Under the pieces are notes generated by a model. That model ran no database searches and had not been told where the DNA came from. It saw only the letters and a program-made list of their open reading frames with translations. From the NCBI RefSeq assembly GCF_049319665.1, contig NZ_JBMOUD010000019.1:1-64000 (forward strand): 64,000 bases of DNA. Reading direction: 5' to 3'. This document shows, piece by piece, positions 52,916-62,936 of the stretch. The stretch comes from JBMOUD01 sp049319665. Its GTDB lineage: Bacteria > Pseudomonadota > Gammaproteobacteria > Enterobacterales > Enterobacteriaceae. Every line of letters starts with the position of its first letter. Positions within the stretch are counted from its first letter, which is position 1. Both the position numbers and the translations under genes were made by a program.

Positions 52916-55162
52916 ATGCTTACGCGTTTGCGAGAAATTGTTGAAAAGGTCGCGATGGCATCCAGCCTTACTGATGCGCTGGATGTATTGGTCAATGAAA
53001 CCTGTCAGGCGATGGACACAGAAGTGTGTTCTATCTATCTGGCAGATAACGACCGTCGTTGCTATTACCTGATGGCGACGCGAGGTTTGAAAAAGCCTCG
53101 TGGGCGTACTATTGCTCTGGCATTTGACGAAGGTATTGTCGGGCTAGTGGGGCGTCTTGCCGAGCCTATCAACCTCGCTGATGCGCAAAGCCACCCGAGC
53201 TTTAAATATATTCCCCAGGTAAAAGAAGACCTGTTCCGCTCATTCTTGGGTGTGCCGATTATTCATCGCCGCCAGCTACTGGGCGTATTGGTCATCCAGC
53301 AGCGTGAACATCGCCAGTTTGATGAAGGGGAAGAGTCCTTCATGGTGACGCTCGCGACACAAATGGCGGGGATCCTTTCTCAAGCGCAGCTTAATGTGCT
53401 TTATGGCCGTTTTCGCCAGACGCGAGTTCGTGCACTGGCCGCCTCTCCGGGGGTCGCGATTGGTATTGGTTGGCAAGATAGCAACCAGCCTTCGCTTGAT
53501 AATGTTTATATGGCCTCGACGCTAGATACTGAGCGCGAGCGTGAACGTTTAACTCGTGCCTTAGAAGATGCGGGCGCTGAGTTCCGACGTTTCAGTAAAC
53601 GTTTTACCGCCAGCGCACAAAAAGAAAGTGCGGCTATATTCGACCTTTATTCCCACCTGCTCAATGATGCGCGCCTCAAACGTGAATTATTCTCTGAGGT
53701 GGATAATGGCGCGGTAGCCGAGTGGGCCGTGAAAAAGGTGGTGGAGGAATTCGCTGCCCAATTTGCCAGCCTGCAAGATACTTATTTACGTGAGCGTGCC
53801 AGCGATTTACGTGCGTTAGGTCAGCGCCTGGTCTTCCATCTCGACGATAATTTCCAGGGGGAGACGCAGTGGCCTGAACACTTTATCCTGGTCGCCGACG
53901 AACTTACCGCAACGTTACTGGCTGAAGTGCCGCAAGAGCGTTTGAAAGGCGTGGTGGTGCGAGACGGTGCCGCCAACTCGCATGCTGCGATTTTGGTACG
54001 TGCGATGGGCGTGCCAACGGTAATGGGGGCAGATATCCAGCCTTCGCTGCTCAACCAGCGCCAGCTGATCGTTGACGGCTACCGTGGCGAGTTATTGATC
54101 GACCCTGAGCCGGTATTAGTTAAAGAATATAAACGCTTAATCAGCGAAGAAATCGAGCTGAGTGAGCGAGCTGAAAACAATGTTGAGCAGCCTGCTGTAT
54201 TCCAGAGTGGTGAGCGGGTTCAGGTAATGCTCAATGCCGGGCTGAGTGCCGATCACGAAAAACTCTTTGGTGGTCGTGTCGACGGTGTTGGCTTATACCG
54301 CACAGAAATTCCGTTTATGTTGCAAAGTGGCTTCCCTTCTGAAGAAGAGCAAGTCGCGCAATATCAAGGGATGTTGCAGCTGTTCCCGGCGAAACCGGTT
54401 ACTTTGCGTACGCTGGATATCGGTTCTGATAAGCAATTGCCTTACATGCCAATCAGTGAGGAAAACCCTTGCTTGGGCTGGCGTGGTATTCGTATCACCC
54501 TTGACCAACCCGAAATATTTTTGATCCAATTGCGCGCAATGCTGCGTGCTAATGCGGCGACAGGTAATTTGGGGATCTTGTTACCGATGATCACCAGCCT
54601 GGAAGAGATCGACGAAGCTCGCCGTTTGATCGACCGTGCCGCGCGTGAAGTGCAAGAGTCTTTGGGCTATGACCTGCCAAGGCCACGGATTGGTATCATG
54701 ATTGAAGTACCGTCAATGGTATTTATGTTGCCTGCATTAGCAAGCCGGGTTGATTTTATCTCGGTAGGGACTAACGACTTGACGCAATACATGCTGGCAG
54801 TAGATCGCAACAACACAAGGGTTGCTGGTTTATATGATAGCCTGCATCCGGCGATGCTACGCGTGTTGAAACACATCAATACCGAAGGCAATGCCAGTGG
54901 TCTTGACGTGAGTTTATGTGGCGAGATGGCCGGTGATCCTATGGGAGCATTGTTGCTGGCTGGTATGGGATACCGCAGCTTTAGTATGAATGGCCGCAGT
55001 GTCGCGCGTATCAAATACCTGTTTAGACATATTGATTTGGCCGATGCGCAGGAGCTAGCTCAGCAGGTGCTGCAAGCACAATTTACGACAGATGTTCGCC
55101 ACATGACCTCTGCTTTTATGGAGCGACGTGGGCTCGGCGGATTGATTCGCGGCGGAAAATAG
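52916..55162 (+). CDS. ptsP: Enzyme I-Ntr (PtsP)
   Basis: First phosphotransferase of the nitrogen-related PTS. It takes phosphate from PEP and passes it to NPr. 748 residues, matching E. coli. An N-terminal GAF domain (about 1-150) senses glutamine/oxoglutarate. The phosphohistidine is His356 in GAANSHAAILVRAMGVPTVMG. The C-terminal PEP-binding barrel includes LYRTEIPFM, TLDIGSDKQLPY and SVGTNDLTQYMLAVDRNN with the ending CGEMAGDP. It is 11 bases downstream of rppH. Confidence 0.96.
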   Translation: MLTRLREIVEKVAMASSLTDALDVLVNETCQAMDTEVCSIYLADNDRRCYYLMATRGLKKPRGRTIALAFDEGIVGLVGRLAEPINLADAQSHPSFKYIPQVKEDLFRSFLGVPIIHRRQLLGVLVIQQREHRQFDEGEESFMVTLATQMAGILSQAQLNVLYGRFRQTRVRALAASPGVAIGIGWQDSNQPSLDNVYMASTLDTERERERLTRALEDAGAEFRRFSKRFTASAQKESAAIFDLYSHLLNDARLKRELFSEVDNGAVAEWAVKKVVEEFAAQFASLQDTYLRERASDLRALGQRLVFHLDDNFQGETQWPEHFILVADELTATLLAEVPQERLKGVVVRDGAANSHAAILVRAMGVPTVMGADIQPSLLNQRQLIVDGYRGELLIDPEPVLVKEYKRLISEEIELSERAENNVEQPAVFQSGERVQVMLNAGLSADHEKLFGGRVDGVGLYRTEIPFMLQSGFPSEEEQVAQYQGMLQLFPAKPVTLRTLDIGSDKQLPYMPISEENPCLGWRGIRITLDQPEIFLIQLRAMLRANAATGNLGILLPMITSLEEIDEARRLIDRAAREVQESLGYDLPRPRIGIMIEVPSMVFMLPALASRVDFISVGTNDLTQYMLAVDRNNTRVAGLYDSLHPAMLRVLKHINTEGNASGLDVSLCGEMAGDPMGALLLAGMGYRSFSMNGRSVARIKYLFRHIDLADAQELAQQVLQAQFTTDVRHMTSAFMERRGLGGLIRGGK

Positions 55163-55515
55163 TTCTCAATGCAGATGATACTAAAGCTGTTTTATTACAA
55201 ATAATTAAAAGGAAAATGCCGCCAAGGCCATAGAGAAACTGACCTTGGTGCTGCTAAGGTTTCATCTGTCGTATCTTGGGACTTTTCTTTACATTACTTT
55301 CCTTTAACGCTGCCCTGAGCCTAATTCAATTGTGCTATCATTCGCATCCTGCAGACCCTTAACACTCTTCGCAGCGACCGTATTACGTTGAAATAAGGCA
55401 GTAAATACGTTTTTTGGGCGAAATTGTTATTTCCTGACGTTGAATTTGTGTTTTCACCTGCGTGCAATGCGGTGGAGGCTTCTTGGCTAAAATAATCAAC
55501 AAGTTGTGGTGATAG
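55163..55515. other. ptsP-lgt intergenic region
   Basis: No gene is supported. CCAAGGCC and GACCTTGG form a loose stem just after ptsP (about 55222-55247). A TATCAT box near 55336 could be part of the lgt promoter. Otherwise nothing is seen. Confidence 0.35.
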
Positions 55516-56385
55516 ATGAGTAATAGCTATCTGGCGTTTCCCAAGTTTGATCCGGTCATTTTCTCTGTAGGTCCGGTCTCTCTACACTGGTACGGATTGA
55601 TGTACCTGGTTGGCTTTATTTTTGCCATGTGGTTGGCAACCCGTCGTGCCAACAAACCGGGCAGCGGATGGAAAAAAGAAGAAGTGGAAAACTTGCTCTA
55701 TGCTGGTTTTCTCGGTGTATTCATCGGTGGCCGAGTCGGCTATGTGTTGTTCTATAACCTGCCGCTATTCCTCGATAACCCACTGTATTTGTTTAAGGTA
55801 TGGGACGGTGGAATGTCCTTCCACGGTGGTTTGTTGGGTGTGATCACCGTGATGTTGATTTTCGCTCGCCGTACTAAGCGTTCTTTCTTCCAGGTTTCTG
55901 ACTTTATTGCCCCATTGGTTCCTTTTGGTTTAGGCGCCGGTCGCTTGGGTAATTTCATTAATGGCGAGCTGTGGGGCCGTGTTACTACTGATGTGCCTTG
56001 GGCGATGCTATTCCCAGGTTCTCGTCAGGAAGATATTGCTATAGCCGCTGCTGATCCAAAATGGTTGCCGCTGCTTAATCAATACGGCGTGTTGCCGCGT
56101 CATCCATCACAAGTTTATGAATTGCTGCTTGAAGGCGTTGTGCTGTTTATCATTCTCAACGTATTCATTCGCAAGTCTCGTCCTGTTGGTAGTGTGTCTG
56201 GCCTGTTCTTGATCGGCTACGGTGCATTCCGCATCATCGTCGAATACTTCCGCCAGCCTGATGCTCAGCTTGGCCTGTTTGACGGCATTATCAGCATGGG
56301 ACAAATTCTCTCTATTCCTATGATTGTCTTCGGACTGATTATGGTTATCTGGGCTTACCGTCGCCCGCAGAAACAATTGTCGTGA
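55516..56385 (+). CDS. lgt: Prolipoprotein diacylglyceryl transferase Lgt
   Basis: Inner-membrane enzyme that transfers diacylglycerol from phosphatidylglycerol to the lipobox cysteine of prolipoproteins. 289 residues with seven membrane helices. The Lgt signature GRLGNFINGELWGRVT is complete, and HGGLLG and FGAFRIIVEYFRQPDAQLG-like motifs (YGAFRIIVEYFRQPD) are present. It serves all lipoproteins in this window, including both efflux channels and YgdR. thyA begins 6 bases downstream, as in E. coli. Confidence 0.96.
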   Translation: MSNSYLAFPKFDPVIFSVGPVSLHWYGLMYLVGFIFAMWLATRRANKPGSGWKKEEVENLLYAGFLGVFIGGRVGYVLFYNLPLFLDNPLYLFKVWDGGMSFHGGLLGVITVMLIFARRTKRSFFQVSDFIAPLVPFGLGAGRLGNFINGELWGRVTTDVPWAMLFPGSRQEDIAIAAADPKWLPLLNQYGVLPRHPSQVYELLLEGVVLFIILNVFIRKSRPVGSVSGLFLIGYGAFRIIVEYFRQPDAQLGLFDGIISMGQILSIPMIVFGLIMVIWAYRRPQKQLS

Positions 56386-56391
56386 GGTAAA

Positions 56392-57186
56392 ATGAAACAG
56401 TATCTGGATTTAATGCAAAAAGTGCTTGATGAAGGCACACCAAAAGCTGACCGTACCGGTACCGGCACCTTGTCGATTTTTGGTCATCAGATGCGTTTCA
56501 ATCTGCAAGATGGCTTTCCATTGGTGACAACCAAGCGTTGTCACCTGCGCTCGATCATTCACGAGTTGTTATGGTTCCTGAAAGGCGAAACCAATATTGC
56601 TTACCTGCGTGACAACAAAGTCACTATCTGGGACGAGTGGGCCGATGAAAACGGCGACCTTGGCCCTGTTTATGGTAAGCAATGGCGCGCTTGGGGTGCC
56701 TCTGATGGCACACAGATTGATCAGCTTGCTAAAGTGCTCACGCAACTGAAACAAGACCCAGACTCTCGCCGTATTATTGTTTCGGCTTGGAACGTGGGTG
56801 AGCTGGACCAAATGGCTTTGGCGCCTTGCCATGCGTTTTTCCAGTTCTATGTGGCGAATGGCAAGCTGTCTTGTCAGCTCTATCAACGCTCTTGCGATAT
56901 CTTCCTGGGTTTGCCATTCAACATTGCTAGTTATGCGCTGCTCGTACATATGATGGCGCAACAATGTGATTTGGAAGTTGGCGATTTTGTCTGGACAGGT
57001 GGTGATACCCATCTTTACAGCAATCACCTGGAACAAACGCATCTACAATTAAGCCGTGAACCTCGCGCCTTACCAAAATTGATAATCAAACGTAAGCCAG
57101 ATTCGCTGTTTGATTACAACTTTGAAGACTTCGAGCTGGAAGGTTATGACCCGCATCCGGCGATTAAAGCCCCGGTTGCTATCTAA
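56392..57186 (+). CDS. thyA: Thymidylate synthase
   Basis: It methylates dUMP to dTMP with methylenetetrahydrofolate. 264 residues, identical in length to E. coli ThyA. The active-site cysteine is in ALAPCHAFFQFYV. The dUMP-phosphate arginines (QRSCD region), TGGDTHLYSNHLEQ and the C-terminal PVAI are present. A strong terminator follows at 57211. Confidence 0.97.
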   Translation: MKQYLDLMQKVLDEGTPKADRTGTGTLSIFGHQMRFNLQDGFPLVTTKRCHLRSIIHELLWFLKGETNIAYLRDNKVTIWDEWADENGDLGPVYGKQWRAWGASDGTQIDQLAKVLTQLKQDPDSRRIIVSAWNVGELDQMALAPCHAFFQFYVANGKLSCQLYQRSCDIFLGLPFNIASYALLVHMMAQQCDLEVGDFVWTGGDTHLYSNHLEQTHLQLSREPRALPKLIIKRKPDSLFDYNFEDFELEGYDPHPAIKAPVAI

Positions 57187-57210
57187 TAACTCTCTTTGTT
57201 AGTTGCTTGA

Positions 57211-57241
57211 AATCGCCTGATCTCGGTCAGGCGATTTTTTT
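57211..57241 (+). terminator. Intrinsic terminator after thyA
   Basis: AATCGCCTGA pairs with TCAGGCGATT over a 6-base loop, followed by a T-tract of seven. It ends the lgt-thyA transcript. Confidence 0.9.
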
Positions 57242-57454
57242 GTTTTATTTAACCACATCCTATTTCCTTCTCGACTATTGCTACTGATTTGCTGAGCAAA
57301 ATCTAGCGCTTTGTCTGCATCATCCTTAATTTTGCCAAGCATGCCGCATCCTTAAATGTCGGTTACCTATGCTGCCGGAAAAACCTTGCGTAATGTGCCG
57401 CAAACATCAGTAAACCCGCTGGTGATAAACCCGGCTGCGCATAACATTCAGCGT

Positions 57455-57949
57455 ATGAAAAAACAGACACTGGAAAATGAACAAGGTATGACGCTGATTG
57501 AAATTATGATGGTTTTGGGACTGATCGCGCTGTGTAGCCTGTGGATGATAAGAGGATGGCAGGGGTATCAACAGGCCTTGAAATTAGAACAAAGTGTTCA
57601 GCAATTACGTCTCTATCTGACAGGACTACAGGCTTACACCAACTGGCATAACAGCACCGCGATACTTTGGGTGCTTGATGGGGCCGGTGGATGTGTTGGT
57701 ACACAAACGCCCGCGATATCTTGCCATAATGCCGGGAAAGATAGCTTCAGGTTACCGGATGAAAAAATTGAGGTCAGCCATTACAGCGAAAAAACCATGG
57801 GATTCTATGGGCGTCGCAATGCGGCGCAGGCAGGGCACATTACGCTGAAAAATGCGGCGGGAAGAATTCGAGTGGTGTTGTCTGCGCGCGGAAGAATTCG
57901 ACTTTGCAGTGAAGACGAAGCGTTATTAGGTTTGCCGGTATGTCGATAA
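57455..57949 (+). CDS. ppdA: Prepilin-peptidase-dependent protein PpdA
   Basis: Type II pseudopilin-like protein, 164 residues. The N-terminus MKKQTLENEQGMTLIEIMMVLGLIALCSLWMIRG contains the prepilin cleavage site (G followed by MTLIE, with Glu at +5) and a hydrophobic helix. The start at 57455 is chosen over the frame's first ATG at 57356 because the leader length then fits the family. It overlaps ppdB by 10 bases. This is the E. coli order thyA-ppdA-ppdB-ygdB-ppdC-recC. Function is unknown; expression in E. coli is low. Confidence 0.88.
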   Translation: MKKQTLENEQGMTLIEIMMVLGLIALCSLWMIRGWQGYQQALKLEQSVQQLRLYLTGLQAYTNWHNSTAILWVLDGAGGCVGTQTPAISCHNAGKDSFRLPDEKIEVSHYSEKTMGFYGRRNAAQAGHITLKNAAGRIRVVLSARGRIRLCSEDEALLGLPVCR

Positions 57950-58542
57950 CATCCTCGCATTGTGCTGGATTCACTTTACCCGAAGTGATGCTGGCGATGG
58001 GCATTGGCGGTATGTTGCTATTAGGGTCAGCGCAAACCTTTCCTTTGTTGCGTCAACGCAGCCAGGATTTGGCGCAGCGTTTTCAGTTGGATCAATTGAT
58101 GCGTCAGACTTTGTTTACTTTGATGAAAGATTTACGACGCGCAGGTTATTGCGCAGGAACCTGTCAGGGAAAATCAGTGGTGCTCGGTCATTATCCCGGT
58201 GAGGCCAAAGACTCTTGTGTGCTGTTGGCTTTTGATCTCAACAATAATGGCCGTTGGGAGGGGACCGATCGGACCAATTCGGAATACTTTGCCTACCGCT
58301 TGCGTCAGCAGGTAATTGAAACTCAACGCGGTGTGCGCACCTGCGATGGCAGCGGTTGGGAAAGACTATTAGATCCGACAGAAGTTTCCGTTAGTCGTTT
58401 CCATATAACGCAAACTCATTCACCTGGAAAGCCGGCCTTCTTCGTGGTCGATATTGCAGCTCATTGGCGTCAAAAAACGGCTGTTGAAGATGATGTTATG
58501 CCAATGGAAATCAAACAGATGATTGCCGGGCAAATACTATGA
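57940..58542 (+). CDS. ppdB: Prepilin-peptidase-dependent protein PpdB
   Basis: 200 residues. A short leader ending in CAG is followed by FTLPEVMLAMGIGGMLLLGSAQTF, a prepilin-like site with Glu at +5. The pattern LRQQVIETQRGVRTCDGSGWERLLDPTEVSVSRF is typical of PilW/PpdB-like minor pseudopilins. It overlaps ppdA and ygdB (4 bases with the latter). Confidence 0.9.
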   Translation: MSITSSHCAGFTLPEVMLAMGIGGMLLLGSAQTFPLLRQRSQDLAQRFQLDQLMRQTLFTLMKDLRRAGYCAGTCQGKSVVLGHYPGEAKDSCVLLAFDLNNNGRWEGTDRTNSEYFAYRLRQQVIETQRGVRTCDGSGWERLLDPTEVSVSRFHITQTHSPGKPAFFVVDIAAHWRQKTAVEDDVMPMEIKQMIAGQIL

Positions 58543-59024
58543 GCGGCAAAGCAATAGATAGCCAGATTCGTCAACGGGGAAGCGCGATGATCTTGAGCGT
58601 AATGATGATGATGGGATTAGGTTTATTGGCACTGAATACGCTTAATCAACATCTTAACAGTGCATTAGCCTTAACTGGCCAGGAACACCGCTATTTGCTC
58701 GCCTGGCAGCAGGCGGCTTCATCATTAAGTTGGGGGGCGTCACAACGTTGGTTGTTATCGACAACCCCAGCATGGCAATGCCAATCTTTAACTACTGGGC
58801 CAGCTGCCGATAATCCATTACGCAGCTGTGTTCGTCCGGCTCATCACCCCGGAATTTTTATTCTAAAAGGCGAGGGGCAGTTGCTAGAAGGGGAAGTCCC
58901 GTTGGTGCTATACCAATTGGCAAGCCACAATAAACCGACGGCAGGGCGTGTAATTTTTACGCCATTAAAAGGCGGCTGGGTTGATTTTTGTCCTTTACCT
59001 AATCCAAGGGGCTGCGATGAATAA
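58539..59024 (+). CDS. ygdB: YgdB family pseudopilin-operon protein
   Basis: 161 residues with a single hydrophobic N-terminal helix (RGSAMILSVMMMMGLGLLALNTLNQHLNSALALTG) that lacks the canonical GFTLxE site, as in PilX/YgdB-like partners. RYLLAWQQAASSLSWGASQRW follows. It overlaps ppdB by 4 and ppdC by 8 bases. Confidence 0.88.
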   Translation: MSGKAIDSQIRQRGSAMILSVMMMMGLGLLALNTLNQHLNSALALTGQEHRYLLAWQQAASSLSWGASQRWLLSTTPAWQCQSLTTGPAADNPLRSCVRPAHHPGIFILKGEGQLLEGEVPLVLYQLASHNKPTAGRVIFTPLKGGWVDFCPLPNPRGCDE

Positions 59025-59382
59025 TCTTGGGCCTGCGCCGCAACAACGAGGATTTAGCCTGCCGGAAGCGCTGATTGCGGTATTCTTGCTCAGCGTATCA
59101 CTCCTTGGGCTGCTACAGTACTATCAAGCACTAAGCACAGGTTTCACTCGCCAGTGGCAGTTTCGACAAGCATGGTCGCAGGCGCAAAATTTGCTTGAGG
59201 CTTATGTCGTTACCGGGAAAAACCTGCCGTTATCATCATGGCCTTCCTTGCCGGGTTGGCACGGGCAGATTATCACCACAGAAGCCACCAGTGAATGTAT
59301 AAAAGCAACGGCTCAAGTACAGACACCCGGGCAATATCGTGTAGAACTTAGTCGATGGTTATGTAAGTCGGCGGCAGACTGA
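59017..59382 (+). CDS. ppdC: Prepilin-peptidase-dependent protein PpdC
   Basis: 121 residues. MNNLGPAPQQRGFSLPEALIAVFLLSVSLLGLLQYYQALS has the prepilin cleavage site (RG before FSLPE) and a hydrophobic helix. The start at 59017 (AAGGGG upstream) overlaps the ygdB stop as ATGAATAA; the frame also starts further upstream at 58981. Last pseudopilin gene before recC. Confidence 0.88.
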   Translation: MNNLGPAPQQRGFSLPEALIAVFLLSVSLLGLLQYYQALSTGFTRQWQFRQAWSQAQNLLEAYVVTGKNLPLSSWPSLPGWHGQIITTEATSECIKATAQVQTPGQYRVELSRWLCKSAAD

Positions 59383-59476
59383 CTTTAATGTCATTTTTAC
59401 CACTAATATCCGCCTCATTTGCAATAAGATAGCGGGTGATTACAGACAGTCACTTTTAGGTCTCAAGGATGCGGTT

Positions 59477-62400
59477 ATGTTTACGGTTTATCACTCCAAT
59501 CAATTAGATATTCTAAAAACGCTGACTACAGCGCTGATTGAAGGTCGTCCATTAGCCGATCCTTTCCAACAGGAAGTGATTCTGGTACAGAGCCCGGGGA
59601 TGGCGCAGTGGCTGCAAATGGAATTAGCGCAAGAAATTGGCATTGCCGCCAATATTGCTTTCCCTCTGCCTGCGACCTTTATCTGGGATATGTTCACTAA
59701 GGTTTTGCCGGGTATTCCCAAAGAGAGCGCCTTTAGTAAAGACGCGATGACTTGGAAACTCATGTGGTTGCTACCGGGTAAGTTACCAGAGGATGAGTTT
59801 GTCCCGCTGCGTAATTATCTGACTGATGATAGTGATAAGCGCAAAATTCACCAGTTGGCTGCTCGCGTAGCCGACTTGTTCGACCAATATCTGGTTTATC
59901 GCCCGGAATGGCTGAAAACGTGGCAGCAAGGGCGTTTGGTTGATGACTTAGACAGCGCACAGCAGTGGCAAGCGCCGTTATGGCGTGCGCTGTGTGAATA
60001 CACAGAGGAACTACAGCAGTCTGAATGGCACCGTGCCAACTTATATGAGCGCTTTATTGAGCAATTACAGCGAGCTAAAAGTACGCCGGTTGGCCTGCCA
60101 TCGCGGGTATTTATTTGTGGTATTTCAGCGTTACCACCGGTTTATCTGCAAGCATTGCAGGCGCTGGGCCGACATATTGATATTCACCTGATGTTCACCA
60201 ACCCTTGCCGCTATTATTGGGGCGACATCCAGAATTATGCTTTTCTTGCCCGCTTACAAAGCCGCAAGCGTCGCCACTATAAAAATGCGCAGGAAACGTC
60301 GCTATTTCGAGACCCGCAGCAGGCTGAACAGCTGTTTAATGAGGAAGGCGAGCAAAATGTTAATAATCCTCTTCTTGCCTCATGGGGCAAGTTAGGGCGA
60401 GATCATCTTTATTTACTCTCGCAAGTTGACGATATTCAAGAAGTACAGGCATTTGTTGATACCGCAGACGGGTTGCTATTGCATGCAATCCAGCAAGATA
60501 TGCTGGATCTTGAAGATCATGCGGTGATCGGTATGACGCAAGAAACGCTTAACAGCAGTCACACCAAACGTATCCTCGAGTCTGAAGACGCCTCTATTAC
60601 TCTGCACGTCTGTCATAGTGCGCAACGTGAAGTCGAAGTGCTGCATGATAATTTACTGGCGATGATGGATGAAAATCCGCAGCTTACGCCGCGCGACATT
60701 ATTGTGATGGTTGCCGATATTGATAGCTATGCGCCTTATATTCAGGCGGTATTCGGCAATGCGCCCGGCGATCGTTATTTACCTTTTGCACTCTCAGACC
60801 GTAAAGCCAGCCAGTCACACCCGGCGTTACAAGCTTTTATCTCGCTGCTTGATTTACCGCAAAGCCGTTTTACCTCAGAACAAGTGCTGGCTCTGCTTGA
60901 AGTGCCAGCGTTGGCAATGAAGTTTGCCATTGATGAAGATGGGCTACGCCTGCTGCGTCAGTGGGTGGGGGAGTCAGGGATTCGCTGGGGGCTTGATGAT
61001 GACAACGTGCGGGAATTGTCGCTACCTGCCACCGGCCAACACACTTGGCACTTTGGCTTGACCCGCATGCTGTTGGGCTATGCGATGGACAGCAACGTCG
61101 GCGATTGGCAAGGCGTGCTGCCTTACGATGAATCGACCGGACTTGTGGCTGAGTTAGCAGGGCATTTGGCCGAGCTATTAATGCAGCTTAGCCGCTGGCG
61201 GCAAACGCTCTCACAGCCGCGAGAATTAAGTCAATGGTTGCCGCTATGTCAGGAATTACTCGGGACGTTCTTCTCGCCTGAAGGCGAAACCGAAGTTGCA
61301 TTGGCGTTGATCGAACAACAGTGGCAAAAGGTTCTCAGTCAAGGTGTGGCTGCTCGTTATCCTGATGTGGTGCCGCTATCTATCATCCGCGATGAGCTAG
61401 CCTCTCGTTTGGACCAAGAGCGTATCAGCCAGCGTTTTTTGGCCGGGCCAATCAACTTCTGTACCTTGATGCCGATGCGTTCTATTCCTTTTAAAGTGGT
61501 TTGTCTGTTAGGCATGAACGATGGTATTTACCCGCGTACCTTGCCGCCGCTAGGTTTTGACTTGATGGCAAAGCAGGTCAAACGTGGGGATCGTAGCCGC
61601 CGTGATGATGACCGCTATCTCTTCCTCGAAGCGCTGCTTTCTGCGCAAAATAAGCTTTATATCAGCTACATTGGTCGTTCGATTCAGGATGATAAAGAGC
61701 GTTTCCCGTCGGTTCTGGTGACCGAATTGCTTGAATACATTGGTCAGAGTTATTGCTTAGCAGATGACCGTGATCTCAGTGCTGACGAGAGCGCGGTTCG
61801 CGTTGAGCAACACTTGGTGCAGTGGCATCCGCGCACGCCTTTTGACGCGGATAACTTTGATCTCAGTAATCCTTCACAAAGCTATGCCGCAGAATGGCTG
61901 GCTGCTGCGGGCTATCAAGGAGAAATGGCGACTGATTTTACTCAGCCTTTGCCAGATAACGATGTGCAGGAAGTGACACTAGAAAACCTGCTGCGTTTTT
62001 ATCGCCATCCTATCAAGGCTTTTTTCCAGATGCGCCTGAACGTCAGCTTTATTCTTGAAGAGACTGAATTGCCAGATGAAGAGCCCTTTGTTCTGGATAA
62101 CCTCAGCCGTTATCAGTTCAACACTCAGTTGCTAAACACGCTAATTGAGCAACAGGATCCGCAGCAGTTATTTAGCCGAGTGAAAGCATCAGGCGGCCTG
62201 CCGTATGGCGCATTCGGTGAGATTTATTGGAACAAACAGTCCGAGGAAATGCTCGATCTGGCTGAGCTGGTACGTGATGAGCGTGGCGAAAGCCAAAGCC
62301 TGGAAATTAATTTAACGGTAGCTGGCGTCAAGCTAAGCGGCTGGCTACATCAGGTTCAGTCGGACGGCTTATTACGCTGGCGACCGGCTGCACTGTTGGC

Positions 62401-62848
62401 GCGGGACGGACTATTGCTATGGATAGAACATGTGGTTTATTGCGCGATGGGTGGCCAAGGCAGCAGCCGGATGTATGGTCGCAGTTCAACAGCGTGGCGC
62501 TATGCTACGCTTTCAGTGGATGAGGCAACGGCACATCTGCAACGTCTAATTACGGGCTATCGGCAAGGGTTGTGTTCTCCGCTGATGTTACTCAATAAAA
62601 GTGGCTGGGCTTGGTTAAGCCAGTGTTTTGATGCTGATAGTGGCACGATTAGCCTGGATGAGGAACGTCAGGAGAAGGGCCGTAATAAGTTACTACAGAG
62701 TTGGCTTGGTGACGCGCGAGTGCCCGGCGAAGGGGCCGATCCTTATGTGCAACGGGTGATGCGCCAACTTGATAGTCATGGCATTGAGGCGATTATCCAA
62801 TGTGCTGAGCAATATCTGTTACCGATTGCCCAACATAATCTGGCATAG
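59477..62848 (+). CDS. recC: Exonuclease V subunit RecC
   Basis: 1123 residues, E. coli 1122. It recognises Chi and splits the strands for RecB and RecD in the RecBCD complex of double-strand-break repair. The N-terminal helicase-like domains have lost ATPase motifs, as expected for RecC. Recognisable stretches are MFTVYHSNQLDILKTL at the start and SPGMAQWLQMELAQEIGIAANIAFPLPATFIWDMF. The C-terminal nuclease-like domain is inactive in the family. Followed at 89 bases by ptrA; recB and recD would lie beyond the window. Confidence 0.97.
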   Translation: MFTVYHSNQLDILKTLTTALIEGRPLADPFQQEVILVQSPGMAQWLQMELAQEIGIAANIAFPLPATFIWDMFTKVLPGIPKESAFSKDAMTWKLMWLLPGKLPEDEFVPLRNYLTDDSDKRKIHQLAARVADLFDQYLVYRPEWLKTWQQGRLVDDLDSAQQWQAPLWRALCEYTEELQQSEWHRANLYERFIEQLQRAKSTPVGLPSRVFICGISALPPVYLQALQALGRHIDIHLMFTNPCRYYWGDIQNYAFLARLQSRKRRHYKNAQETSLFRDPQQAEQLFNEEGEQNVNNPLLASWGKLGRDHLYLLSQVDDIQEVQAFVDTADGLLLHAIQQDMLDLEDHAVIGMTQETLNSSHTKRILESEDASITLHVCHSAQREVEVLHDNLLAMMDENPQLTPRDIIVMVADIDSYAPYIQAVFGNAPGDRYLPFALSDRKASQSHPALQAFISLLDLPQSRFTSEQVLALLEVPALAMKFAIDEDGLRLLRQWVGESGIRWGLDDDNVRELSLPATGQHTWHFGLTRMLLGYAMDSNVGDWQGVLPYDESTGLVAELAGHLAELLMQLSRWRQTLSQPRELSQWLPLCQELLGTFFSPEGETEVALALIEQQWQKVLSQGVAARYPDVVPLSIIRDELASRLDQERISQRFLAGPINFCTLMPMRSIPFKVVCLLGMNDGIYPRTLPPLGFDLMAKQVKRGDRSRRDDDRYLFLEALLSAQNKLYISYIGRSIQDDKERFPSVLVTELLEYIGQSYCLADDRDLSADESAVRVEQHLVQWHPRTPFDADNFDLSNPSQSYAAEWLAAAGYQGEMATDFTQPLPDNDVQEVTLENLLRFYRHPIKAFFQMRLNVSFILEETELPDEEPFVLDNLSRYQFNTQLLNTLIEQQDPQQLFSRVKASGGLPYGAFGEIYWNKQSEEMLDLAELVRDERGESQSLEINLTVAGVKLSGWLHQVQSDGLLRWRPAALLARDGLLLWIEHVVYCAMGGQGSSRMYGRSSTAWRYATLSVDEATAHLQRLITGYRQGLCSPLMLLNKSGWAWLSQCFDADSGTISLDEERQEKGRNKLLQSWLGDARVPGEGADPYVQRVMRQLDSHGIEAIIQCAEQYLLPIAQHNLA

Positions 62849-62936
62849 GGCTAAGTCGGGTATTTTGTATGATTTGCAGATAGCACCTCGAATTTTAAAA
62901 ACTCAATAGCTAACAACTATTGAGGGAGAAGTCGTT